From assembly GCA_015680685.1 (NCBI GenBank), contig MNCI01034881.1, positions 1 to 26,309 of the forward strand: a stretch of 26,309 bases of DNA, in the 5' to 3' direction. Made by a program: the position numbers and the translations under genes. The notes under the pieces are model-generated. The model did not search any database. It was not told the DNA's origin and worked only from the letters and a program-made list of their open reading frames with translations. Below, in pieces: positions 17,866-26,309 of the stretch (position 1 is the first letter of the stretch; every line of letters begins with the position of its first letter). The DNA is from Gnetum montanum (taxonomy: Eukaryota > Streptophyta > Gnetopsida > Gnetales > Gnetaceae).

Positions 17866-19152
17866 ATGGGAGTGAGAGAGGAAGCGGGTTTGGTCGAGGG
17901 AGTAGGCACGGGCATAGGTATGGCTAAGGGATCAAGAACAGTGGTGGATGTTGGTGTGGTAGGTTTTGGTAGGGTCAATGTTGGTGAGATGAGCTCTAGG
18001 GAGTTCCCACTAAGGGATATTGTAGAAGGTAGCATTGAGGTGGAGATGGGGGAAAGCTTGGTACTTGGAACCAAGTGTGGGGGTTGGAGGCATTAAAGCT
18101 TGTTTCAGGATGAAAGGCCTCATGTAGCTACAGGTGTGGCACCCTTTGTCCAAAGGGGTAAAGACAATGGAGCTAAGTCTGATCAGAAAGTTCATTTCAA
18201 CCCTAGATGGACCTTGTTAAGAAATGAATGCATACTACATGGGGCTTGGATGATGTTAAGGTTTGTAGTTTATTTGAGGACTTGTTGCTTTTCATTTTTC
18301 AGTTTTTCGTTGAACATGAGAGTTCTTGTTGGGGGGGGGGGGGGGGGCGAGACGCATGGTTTTATGGGGCCCATGGGTTGGCACTAATGTCATGGAGGCT
18401 GGGGGCCCACAAGGACAAAGACCTTTTTGCTAGGGCACCTATGTGGGTTAGAGCATCTAGTATTCCTTGGGAAATGTGGACATAGGAATTTTTGAAAACC
18501 CTCATAGGTTTCTTTGATGAGTTTATAACATTTGATAAGTTTATGGGCTTGATGGAGAGAATGGCTTTTCCATGTTTCTGCTTATGGAAGTTGTTGTCAT
18601 TGAAGGATTTAGTTCAAGAAGTGATTTTAGACCTACCTTTGAGGGAGGAAAAGATACTTGTAGAATATAAGAACATCGTTGATGATGATACCTCCTTGGA
18701 TATGGCGGGGAGGGGATGTATCATCTATGGAAAAGCAAATCATTAGGTTGCTGATTGCAAGGTTCAGTCCAAGGCCCATCCATAAAAAAAAAGCGGGAGA
18801 TGGGTTGGTATAAGGTCAAAAGGAAAGGTTGCCCGATCCCAAAAACTATGGTTTTTGGGGGGATTATGAAGGTGGGGGTGGATCTCCTAAGGGAAAGGAG
18901 ACCTTCCACCCTTTAGAATTGGATTTGGCTGATGATGGAAACACTCTTCCACTGCTAGGAAGTTGGGTATCTATTGTAATGGGTTCCTTGAAGTCCCATA
19001 TGCAGGAGATTGTAGCAACTGACAAGTGGGATGTTCAGATAATGTTGGGGGCTTTTTTGGTCTTGTTGGGTGCAAGGAATATTGGTCAGCCTGCAATGTT
19101 AGTTGCTGTGATTAAGAAAATGCAATTGGAGATTGATTTGGGACTTCAATAG
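17866..19152 (+). pseudogene. LINE ORF1 relic with DUF4283-like domain and CCHC knuckle
   Basis: The start is uncertain. The first part is a Gly/Val-rich open frame (17866-18220). The frame then shifts, and from 18228 the text reads FQFFVEHESSCW, DAWFYGAHGLALMSW, DLFARAPMWVRASSIPWEMW, the pattern of DUF4283 (…GPW.F…L.L..W … APVWVRLP.LPLE.W). From there EVILDLPLREEKILVEY leads to a zinc knuckle at 18717-18758: Cys, then Tyr where Cys is expected, then His and Cys, with a stop inside. A 17-base G run (18331-18347) lies in the domain. The last third (18829-19152) is in another frame and not recognisable. Confidence 0.7.
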
Positions 19153-19193
19153 ACCTTGAAAGAGGTCTAACAAAAATGGTTTACTAGTAGACC

Positions 19194-19795
19194 ATGAAGA
19201 TTTTTTCATGGAATTGTAGATGTCAATGTACGTCCTATAAATGAAATAGATTAAAAAAAAATTATGCAAAATGAAGAATGTATTGTCATTTTCTTACAAG
19301 AAACAAAACTACAACAAATGGAATCTTAGTTCTTGAGGTGGGATGGTTGGAAAATGTAGGTGATCCCCTGCCAAGGTAGGATAGTGAATTGGCCATTATT
19401 TCATGACTGCCTTTCACTCTTGTAGACGTCTCCATGTGGAGCATAACTACATCATGTCGAAGGGCATTTGGCTTACCATTGTTTATGGGGCCTAGAATTT
19501 GGAGATTCAGCTATAGGGGCTTAGACAGGTGGCTCGGGTGGTTTCGGATTGGAGGCAGTGGACTTTGATTGGTAGCTTCAATAATTGGTTGCATCCATGG
19601 AAGAAATTTGGAGTTGATAGTGCAAACCCTTTAGGTATAAGGAATTCCAGTTGTTTCTTGAAGATCATGAGCTCATTGACATGGAGATCAAGGGTTGCAA
19701 GTTCACATGGAGTAACTGATGATGTGGGAAGGATCTAGTGTTGTCAAGAATTAATCAGGTTTGGATTAGCTCAAATTTTTGCTGAGGTTTGATGT
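19194..19795 (+). pseudogene. LINE ORF2 endonuclease relic, N-terminal
   Basis: ATG at 19194 opens MKIFSWNCRC, matching the usual plant L1 start MK.LSWNCRG with the metal-binding Asn. After a frameshift in an A-run, VIFLQETKL gives the catalytic Glu motif. Further on GSFNNWLHPWKKFG stands for the usual GDFN…P.EK, with Asp replaced by Ser. FLEDHELIDMEIKGCKFTWS is the late part of the domain (normally ELIDL…G..FTWSN). At least eight stops and several frame changes make it non-functional. It ends at the LTR at 19801. Confidence 0.8.
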
Positions 19796-19914
19796 TTAGG
19801 TGTTGATGAAGTGCTCATCAGTTGATGTGTCGACTGGGCCACATTGACCTGGCCCCATCGACCCATCCATCCATGTGTCTATGTGGCCTCATTTACACAA
19901 CATCTATTCTAGCC

Positions 19915-19922
19915 TATAAAAA
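19915..19922 (+). promoter_or_regulatory. LTR TATA box
   Basis: GCCTATAAAAACGTG, 115 bases into the LTR, is a good plant TATA box. The remaining 420 bases would form the transcribed part of the LTR. Confidence 0.55.
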
Positions 19923-20099
19923 CGTGTGCTTCTACCACACTTAGGCATCTTTTTGGTAGTTTTAGCGAAGCTCTTGCAGTTTGTTCCCACAAGAGTTAGA
20001 ATATTTTCCAAGTGCCCACAACAGGTGTGCGAAAGGTTTCTGGCTCTTTATTCAAGTGCTAATGTACCTGAGCCCATTGGCATGACTGGCAATAAAGAT

Positions 20100-20235
20100 G
20101 AGCTTTTCAAGCATTCCTTACGGCAATTGGATTTAGTCATTTAAGCATTTAATATTTTAATATTTCNCGAGCTTTTCAAGCATTCCTTGCGGCAATTGGA
20201 TTTAGTCATTTAAGCATTTAATATTTTAATATTTC
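20100..20235. repeat. 67-bp direct duplication around an N, assembly join
   Basis: 20100-20166 and 20169-20235 are the same sequence with one difference (CCTTACGG against CCTTGCGG), separated by one N at 20167. This is what results when two contigs with overlapping ends are joined without merging. The duplication should not be treated as biological. Confidence 0.85.
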
Positions 20236-20343
20236 TATGCTTTAATAATTTCTTAAGTTTTCATTATTAGCATTTTAATCGTCATTACTCTTTTATATCT
20301 TGTAAAAACCATATGTACAATTGTCTCAAACGTAAACCCAACA

Positions 20344-21189
20344 CTTGGCAACCTGGTGACGCTTAACATTTGGTAACCCAGTAGTGGTTAGGGGATGCTC
20401 AGGATGTGCACAGAAGATGGGATCAGATGCTTATGCTAGGAAGAGTTAAGAGATAGAATAGGACAATCATAGATTATGCAGCATTTCAATTCTTACATTT
20501 CATTTCAAGAATTAAACTCTAGAAAATAAAGAGAAATGCCATAAAAAATCATTTTCCTCAATATCACTTAACCATCACATTAGGACATCACCAGTGAGGT
20601 TGGGAAGACAACAACCATTCTAACATAAGGTTTTTCTGGTTAGAGTTTGGTGTATGCAAGTTCTTACAGTCTATGGAATTTGACCGAGTTGCATGTGAAC
20701 ACCCATGATTCGCATGGTTGGGCATAGGGGTATCTTGCAGCTCATCATTGGTACCATTTCCAGGGACTGTTAGTCTTACTTGTGCCATCTAACCTTAGCA
20801 AAATTATCATTCACATCATTGGAACAGACCCAAGACAGTAAAATCTATGCATGCTAGGTGGTCTAAGTAAAAAGTAAGGTACACTAATAAGTGGATTATC
20901 TAACATCCAAAATGTCTTCTTCTCATAGGCGAGATGGATCCAACCCAACAGTGCCACAAGAATGTCGGGTGGTATACATGCATCTAGATGAATATGTTCC
21001 TGAATTTACCTTTATCCTCCATCAGGGTGAGCATCTATGCTGGCGGGACATGGAGGGTAACATCAGTAACCCCTTATTCTTGCAAGGACTGTAGGACAAT
21101 GAGGAACCTATTTTTCATGATTCTCATTCAGCTAAACTTCCTCTGAGGAATTAGATCATTCAGTCCATCATTCAAAATAAGAAATCAAG
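20344..21189 (+). other. Probable internal DNA of the 19801 LTR element
   Basis: The region starts with a primer-site-like sequence and about 550 bases with no clear gene. A frame opens at ATG 20911 (MSSSHRRDGSNP) and runs to 21094 (YVPEFTFILHQGEHLCW). That frame reads like protein and continues after a single stop for another 20 or so codons, and it lies where a gag start would be. I do not recognise it. Element C appears to begin at about 21190 and truncates this region. Confidence 0.35.
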
Positions 21190-21299
21190 TGATCAGGACC
21201 CCCAGGAAGATGGGGGGTCATGTGGGAAAGGTCATGGAAAAAGTAAAGATGGGAATGAAGATCGAGGTTGTCATCAAAGTAGAGGAGGAGATCGACACC

Positions 21300-21530
21300 A
21301 GGGCGTATACGCTGAGCGTAAACGTTACAAGGTCGTCGTCTTGCAAGTGGACATCCGTTGGTCTCTACGCCCGGTGTCTACGCCCGGCGTATACGCCGAG
21401 CGTGTACGCCCAACGTACACGCCAGCTTGTAACATTTACGCTCAGCGTATACGCCCAGCGTGTACGCCAGCTTGTAATGTATACGCCCAGCGTGTACCGA
21501 GTTTCTAATTTGTAACGCCCGGTCTATACG
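21300..21530. repeat. TACGC/GCGTA array in LTR C
   Basis: Repeated and partly palindromic units such as GGCGTATACGCC, GAGCGTGTACGCC and CAGCGTATACGCC fill the region upstream of the TATA box. It is extremely CpG-rich. The equivalent region in the A and B LTRs has GCTATGC/GCATAGC units. An upstream repeat array at a constant place suggests an enhancer-like role in transcription (inference). Confidence 0.8.
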
Positions 21531-21571
21531 CCACGTGTCCCCCCGTCCGCTTTTCCCGGTAACCCTACCCC

Positions 21572-21579
21572 TATAAATA
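21572..21579 (+). promoter_or_regulatory. LTR C core promoter TATAAATA
   Basis: CCCCTATAAATAGCCC lies just after the repeat array. Transcription would start about 30 bases downstream, near 21605. The core is shared with LTRs A and B. Confidence 0.72.
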
Positions 21580-22415
21580 GCCCAATTTTCCACATTTACA
21601 GGGGAAGACAGAAATTTACCAGAGCCAACCCAGAGCAATTATGCTGCTGAAACCCTCTACTCTCACGCTTACGCTGGAAGTCCTGCACGCTGCACGCTGC
21701 ACGCTGAGCACAGTCCGCCCCTCGCCTATTGCGTCAACCAGCTGCATCCCTCTGTCCAACGGGGCTTTATGTCCGCCTTGTGTCCCTACACAACTGCGTT
21801 AGACCGGTGCACAACATTTTAACTCTATAATCCATCGTTTACGTTTATTGCAAGTTCTTTTACAGTTTTACGTTGATTTGGCTCGCGCTTCGTTTACGCC
21901 TGTTCACGTTCGCACTCCGTGCTCGGTTCGCGTCCGAAGACGACCACTGCTTACGCTCGCTGTGAGCTCTTTTTTTAGTTTTACGTCAATTTGGCCCACC
22001 CTTCATTCATGCCCGCTCGCATTTTCGCTCCGTCTCTGTTTGTATACGCCCACTATTCACGCCGTTTGCTTCTTACGCCCTACATCCATTTACTGTTTAC
22101 GTTGTCACCCCCGTACGCTCACGCTGTGTTCATTTCTATTTACGCTGTTCACGCTCTACCCCATTCACGTCCATTATATTTACGCCATGCACGCCTGATT
22201 CATTGCTTACGCCCTGTTTACGTATAACCCAGCGTATAATGCTTCGGCAGCGCTCGGGGAAGTCCTTGTTTGATCCACGTGCGGACCATCCAAGGCACTC
22301 TGCCTTCGTCCACTCCAGCTTGCCCTCAAGTGGAGGCAGGGTCAACTATGCTCACCCGCTGATCTTTCGGTGTCTGCAACGTTCCAGCCTCGCACCGACG
22401 ATTTCGGTCGGCACA

Positions 22416-22437
22416 GTTTTTGGCGCTAGAAGGAGGG
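22416..22437 (+). other. Primer-binding-site region of element C
   Basis: GTTTT then TGGCGCTAGAAGGAGGG follows the LTR end. TGG is the complement of the tRNA CCA end, and 17 bases are conserved with A and B except at one or two positions. The cognate tRNA was not identified. Confidence 0.72.
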
Positions 22438-22824
22438 TCCTTCGCTAAACAGGCTTCACGTCCCTCAGCGTTCACGCTGATCAGCATCCTCGCTGCCATT
22501 TTTAAAATCAGACTCAGCGTCTACGCTGTCGACTCCAGCGTTTACGCTGCACAAACCCTAGCGTATACGCTGCACGCTCACGCCAGCGTCTATGCCACAT
22601 ACTTAGCGTACACGCTACACACTTACGCCAGTGTTTACGCTGCAGACGAACCCCAGCGTACACGCTACACGCTTACGCCAGCGTTTACGCTGCAGACAAA
22701 CCCCAGTGTACACGCTACACGCTTACGCCAGCATTTATGTCGGATCCTTAGCCTGTAGACTTGTCTACGCCACCGCATACACCGTTATCCATATCAATTC
22801 CACACACCCAAATTGTCCATAATC
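22438..22824 (+). repeat. CG-rich tandem leader of element C
   Basis: The untranslated leader is built of AGCGT-TTACGCT motifs. Two exact-length 50-bp units (22621-22670, 22671-22720) differ at a few bases, with a degenerate 45-bp copy before (22576-22620) and a partial copy after (22721-22740). The gag ATG follows at 22825. Leader repeats of this kind could form structure for packaging or dimerisation (inference only). Confidence 0.85.
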
Positions 22825-24957
22825 ATGAATCCCCTCAACATCACTGCTGCTACTACCCAGAACGTTAACATCTCAGACACAACAGCTACCCAGCCATCCA
22901 TCACGCAACACATGGGAGGGCAATCCACAATGGGGCCCCATCGATCGTTGAGGTTGCAAGGGAGAGCCCCTGCCGCTAACATCATAAGCCAAGACGAGTA
23001 CAACTTCATTTGTATTAAGATACAAGCTGGCCTGGCAGTAGACCGGGCTGAGATGGAAGTAAAAAGGCAATTTAAGATCTTTTACAGAGGGGGGGATGAA
23101 TTCATCCCTTCTCCGTACGACGTAATCCCCATTCCGGAGCAATTCACGGAGCTCTTTACGCAGCTCCTTCTGCACAGGAGCCAATCATTAGATCAGGTTA
23201 CGGTAGAACCACAACAGGGTGAAGAGGACGAGTTCGCTGCACAATCTGAGCATGAGGACTCCTATCATACTCTCAGTCCACATAACCATGTAAACCCCGT
23301 ATTTAACTCGGACGCAGGGGAAACCATACCCCTCCAACCCATTACCTCTGATCACACCCAAGCACTGTTACAAGAAACATCCGCGTTAGCTCAAGTCCCT
23401 CCCCAAGTCCACCCTTTGTCCAATGCCTGCCCTTTTACACTTTCATGTTCATCCTCACAAGCACAGCCCCCTCACAGCAACCTAGGAGTGATGTTTCAAG
23501 CCCAGTCCCAAGTGGTAAGAATGCCACACGTTATACCTGTGTCCACACCCGCTCACTACATCCCACATATCCAAACGCATGCGCCTTCTTTCACTGCCGT
23601 AACCCAACAGGGGGCCTCCTCATACAACATGGCTGGACAGTGGCCGATGACGGGCACGACGTCGCACCAGGCTTCCCACCACTACATGCCGCCCCACACG
23701 TTGCCACCGATTCATGTGCCTCAGGCACAGCCACGACCACAGCAGCAATAGCTTCCTCTCTATAATGTAGTGCCTCTGATGCCATCTACCATACACTTCC
23801 CGCAAACGCAACCCCCAACGACGCAACTTTCACCCTTCCAGTCGACCGTTCAGCAGTCTAACCCATACAGAGTGCCACAAGCCCAAACCACCTTTCTCCC
23901 AAACACACAGGATTGGGCAGATGCCAAAAGAATGATGCAGGAATTGACAGATGAGGTAAAGCGCCTCAAAACCGTCACCGATGGGGAGATGAAAGTGGTA
24001 GATTTCTACAATGATGACCCCATCAGCTCCTCTGTCCCACCTTTGACCTTGCCCAAAGGTGTTCCCTTGCCAACATTAACCAAGTATAACGGCGAGATAG
24101 ATCCTAATGCCCATCTCATAACATTCCGGTTGAAATGCGCCCTGCTCTAAGCCTGGCCCCACGCTGTCCTCCGGGTGTTCCCCATGTCCCTTATGGGGAG
24201 GGCACTCGATTGGTACCGTGCCTTGCCCAGGAACTCCATCTGTGCTTTGGATGATCTTATACGCCAGTTTGTGACCTGGTTTAAGTACAACTTGAAACCC
24301 GAGCCAACGCTGGATAGCCTCATGCAGATTAAGCAGGGGCCTCTCGAACCGATCCAAAAATTTATTCAAAGATGGAGCGCAGCTCTGAACGAGCTTCATG
24401 AACCGATCTCCCCATTTTACCTACTTACGATCCTAAAAGGGGTCGTCAATGATTTCTTTAAGTCTAAACTGTATTACCTCAATGTGCGAGATCTCAATCA
24501 AGCGTTCGAAAAAATTAAGAACATTGAAGAAGCTGCCCAAAATAGTCACGATCCAGCCTACATAGCCTTTAAGAATCAACATACTAAGAAAGACAAAGAA
24601 AAGGCTAAAACCACTATAGCAGCCGTAGTAGGGACGCAACAACAAAAGCCACCGACGCCATCTACTAACTATTATCATCCCCCGCCCACAACCACCGCAC
24701 TAGAATCATCACCGCAGCAGAATCCGACAAACCGTACACGGAATTTTGAGAGGAAAGAACCCTCTCAATATACGCCTCTGCCAATGAAGCCTTCTCAACT
24801 CTTCGATCAGCTCTTAAAAGCTGGGTTGATGAGCCACAAATAATTATCCCCTGCAGCCATTCAAAGACATGACTGATTCTGTCAACTCGTATAGAATCCG
24901 AGCCTAGCAATGCCAGATGAGCCCCCCGTGCCCAAAGGGTTCCGGATGGATCGCTTT

Positions 24958-24999
24958 TGCGATTATCATCAAAGACCGGGACATGGAACAAATTACTGT
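24958..24999 (+). other. CHHC-type zinc knuckle in gag C
   Basis: Residues C, H, H, C are spaced 2-4-4 (CDYHQRPGHGTNYC), with His replacing the second Cys of the classic CCHC nucleocapsid knuckle. Gly before the second His and the following K.DIQ.MID…G helix are as in many plant gypsy gags. The ligands are all metal-competent, so RNA binding is likely kept. Confidence 0.75.
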
Positions 25000-25221
25000 T
25001 TTACTTTGAAGCAGGATATCCAACGGATGATTGACGAAGGTAGCATCACGTTTGACGAGGCTAACCCCGTCCAACCACAAAATCAAACCATGGGAGTGTA
25101 CCAAGACCCCCTAAATACTAAGGAAGCTCCATACACAATTAGCACGATTTACTGTGATGATGAGCCCGACGCACCCCACATTAATATGATACACCCGGAG
25201 AATAAGAAAATATCTAACAAG

Positions 25222-25566
25222 CCGTTTGTAGTTCAAATCCCTCTCGTTGAGCCTACGCTCGCACCCCAAACATCTCGTACCCCGCAGCGGCCATACGTAG
25301 TTCGAGTACCCTCAATTACACCCATCCCCAACATGACGACGCGCCAACAACCCTACGTGGTGCACATTCCCCTCGTTAATCCCACGAGCACAACGACATC
25401 TTACGCTCGGCCTACCCCCTTTGTAGTCCGAGTACCACCCGCGGTTGCAATGACAGAGGTCCCATCTCCACTAAGGCCAACTCCATACGTCGTCCGGGTG
25501 CCCGCACAAGCTCCTGCCCTATCATACCCACAACCCCGTCTTGCTCCATATGTCGTAAAGGTCCCT
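25222..25566 (+). repeat. Six-fold P-Y/F-V-V-x-V/I-P protein repeat in gag C
   Basis: PFVVQIP (25222), PYVVRVP (25291), PYVVHIP (25351), PFVVRVP (25417), PYVVRVP (25483) and PYVVKVP (25546) recur every 20-23 codons. They are separated by Pro/Thr/Ser-rich linkers. The spacer sequences differ and codons vary between copies, so the heptapeptide itself has been kept while the DNA drifted. The missing region of element A is where its copies would be. Confidence 0.85.
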
Positions 25567-25905
25567 GGACAATCCCAGGGTCCGAAGCCAAGTCCTTGTA
25601 ACACGCGAGAACGCCTAGCAGATAGGCTCACACGCGAATGCGTGGAGAAGGAACGCCAACGGCTAGCCGTGGGGCCACCTAAACCAACACCCCTTAGCTT
25701 GATGCCTATGGCATCATCGCACAATCAACCTGACATAGGCAGCAGCGGCGAAACTTCTCGGATGCACGAACAACGGGAAACTGCTAACGTCCGCAGGAAC
25801 GACAAATCACAAAAATGCGAGATAAAACTCCTGGGCCCGATGGACCCAGTCCCTCTCAACCAAAATGCTCCTGACAGCAGAGATTTCGCGACAGTCCTAA
25901 CGTAA

Positions 25906-26309
25906 GTCACTCAGGCACTGAAACAAAAAAACATGTCTCTAAGCTTATATGATTTAATATTGACTTCCCAGACTCACCGCGAAGCGCTTGTATGCATGTT
26001 AACATCTATCCCGGTTAGTGAGGACTTGCCTCCGAGCGAACCAGCAATCCATGCGGTGATGTATTCTCCTCGCGGGGTCAGCCCTAACGCCTTAAGCTTT
26101 CGTGACGAGAGCATCAAAACAGATAAAACAACCGGCAAGACGACGATGACCCCCATGTTTATAACCATACATATAAACCAATTTAAGATACATAGGGTAC
26201 ATGTAGATGATGGGGCAGCCACTAATGTTGTGCCATATCCAATCATCGAACAATTGGGACTTATAGACGCGATCAAACCCACGACAACTGCATGTTTGAA
26301 ATCCTTCAG
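25906..26309 (+). CDS. Element C polyprotein after gag: protease start (partial)
   Basis: Directly after the TAA at 25903 the same frame stays open for 134 codons to the window end. It begins VTQALKQKN, then MSLSLYDLILTSQTHREAL and SIPVSEDLPPSEPAIHAVMY. The aspartic protease active site is VDDGAATNVV (Asp codons 26206-26211), with FKIHRVHV before it and EQLGLIDAI after it. Element A shows the same order on the minus strand (SLYDLVMTS, VNDGAATN). The first ATG is at 25933, but retroelement proteases are normally made by readthrough, frameshift or as one polyprotein with gag. The end of the protease and any RT lie beyond the window. Confidence 0.85.

Larger units (their letters stand above)
17866..19800 (+). 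mobile_element. LINE (L1-like), ORF1 and start of ORF2, cut by an LTR element
   Basis: A plus-strand L1-type element: an ORF1 relic with a DUF4283-like domain and zinc knuckle, then about 40 bases later the ORF2 start MKIFSWNCR of an AP-type endonuclease. It stops at 19800, where an LTR begins. The RT portion is absent from the window on this strand. LINE copies usually lose their 5' end, so the loss of the 3' part here is explained by the later insertion or a rearrangement. It differs in strand and type from the RTE-like relic to its left. Confidence 0.8.
19801..20343 (+). repeat. LTR of an unclassified retrotransposon
   Basis: The block has inverted ends TGTTG and CAACA, TATAAAAA at 19915-19922 and an AT-rich 3' part, and is followed directly by CTTGGCAACCTGGTGACG, a possible primer site. 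The length of 543 includes an N and a 67-base duplication, so the true length is nearer 475. It is most likely a 5' LTR, since the flanks show no target duplication and DNA that could be internal follows. I see no second copy in the window. Confidence 0.7.
21190..22415 (+). repeat. 5' LTR of element C (start approximate)
   Basis: The end is fixed by …GGTCGGCACA before GTTTTTGGCGCTAG, aligned with the LTR ends of A and B. The start TGATCAGG at 21190 is inferred from the TATA-to-start distance of about 380 seen in element A and is not confirmed by a second copy. The LTR has a TACGCC/GGCGTA array (21300-21530), TATAAATA at 21572-21579 and a long CG-rich transcribed part with scattered TTTACG and TACGCC motifs. 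Confidence 0.7.
22825..25905 (+). pseudogene. Element C gag, nearly intact frame
   Basis: ATG at 22825 opens MNPLNITAATT. N-terminal domain: ISQDEYNFICIKIQAGL, then GGDEFIPSPYDVIPIP. A long Pro/His/Gln-rich linker follows (to about 23900), then a short coiled-coil-like stretch (RMMQELTDEVKRLK) and the Retrotrans_gag core (KYNGEIDPNAHLITF, FPMSLMGRALDWYRALP, FIQRWSAALNELHEP, KSKLYYL). Next come a variant zinc knuckle CDYHQRPGHGTNYC (CX2HX4HX4C, 24958-24999) and a repeat linker with six P-Y/F-V-V-x-V/I-P motifs. Stops in frame: TAG 23749, TAA 24148, TAA 24841, TGA 24874, TAG 24892, TAA 25903. Each can come from CAG, CAA or CGA by one C-to-T change; at 24148 element A still has CAA. The last may instead be a real gag terminator. 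Confidence 0.88.
21190..26309 (+). mobile_element. Gypsy-like LTR retrotransposon C, 5' part, runs off the window
   Basis: A plus-strand element of the same family as A and B: LTR (about 21190-22415), primer-site region, tandemly repeated leader, gag and the start of the protease. From 22825 to the window end a single reading frame is kept with no frameshift, broken by six stops. It is far better preserved than A and B. The gag layout and protease motifs suit the Ty3/gypsy superfamily; a Tat/Ogre-like placement is a guess. The RT-IN part and 3' LTR would lie beyond 26309. Confidence 0.88.

Noticed and set aside
17811-18074. Pro/Ser/Thr-rich minus-strand open frame
   Set aside because: Antisense to the Gly/Val-rich start of LINE ORF1; composition is explained by the complementary strand.
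22136-22345. Several open frames on both strands in LTR C
   Set aside because: CG-rich repeat DNA with few stops; they overlap one another and show no domain.
22416-22437. Assigning a specific tRNA to the gypsy primer site
   Set aside because: The TGGCGCTAGAAGGAGGG block is conserved, but I could not match it to a plant tRNA 3' end from memory; a search against plant tRNAs would decide it.

Overview
The window reads as nuclear DNA from a large, repeat-rich land-plant genome. The telomere-type repeat is TTTAGGG, the rRNA fragment is of cytosolic 25S type, and the rest is plant-type Ty3/gypsy, Ty1/copia and LINE sequence in many stages of decay. I cannot name the species; the mass of old, diverged elements would suit a gymnosperm or similar giant genome (inference). 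I found no intact cellular protein gene and no tRNA or CRISPR.

Layout. 1-98: degenerate telomere repeat, oriented as at a left chromosome end. 104-367: antisense, decayed fragment of 25S rRNA. 370-465 and 8084 to about 10.3 kb: minus-strand gypsy-like element B, split by a second minus-strand element of the same superfamily, element A (466-8083). A has LTRs, a primer-site-like sequence, a gag relic and a protease relic, but no RT or integrase that I can see. Between its gag and protease it carries a foreign LTR-like block (4229-5570). 10.3-12.2 kb: mostly anonymous AT-rich DNA with GCTATGC-type palindromes and three weak, phase-compatible candidate exons. 12205-12409 plus 16592-16745: two halves of a minus-strand RTE-like LINE reverse transcriptase, split by a decayed plus-strand copia element (12410-16591) that has lost the RT catalytic core. 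17.85-19.8 kb: plus-strand LINE with an ORF1 (DUF4283-like plus zinc knuckle) and the start of an endonuclease, cut off by an LTR at 19801-20343. 20344-21189: probable internal DNA of that LTR element. 21190-26309: the best preserved element, a plus-strand gypsy-like retrotransposon (element C) of the same family as A and B, with LTR, primer site, CG-rich repeat leader, long gag, and the start of a protease running off the window.

The window is best read as layers. Two nested insertions (A into B, copia into the LINE RT) can each be undone by removing the element and one target-site copy, and in both cases the host reading frame rejoins. Comparing A, B and C shows a conserved gag-protease layout, a shared CCCTATAAATA-type LTR promoter, and TACGC-rich arrays that appear as TATGC-rich arrays in the older copies, as expected from methyl-cytosine decay.

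The sequence has three single-N joins (7644, 8047, 20167), and all are flanked by duplicated sequence. One encloses a segment that is almost certainly a contig placed in reverse. The most interesting biology is the stop codon found at the same place between gag and protease in two diverged copies, the six-fold P-Y/F-V-V-x-V/I-P repeat in gag, and the junction of rDNA with telomere repeat.
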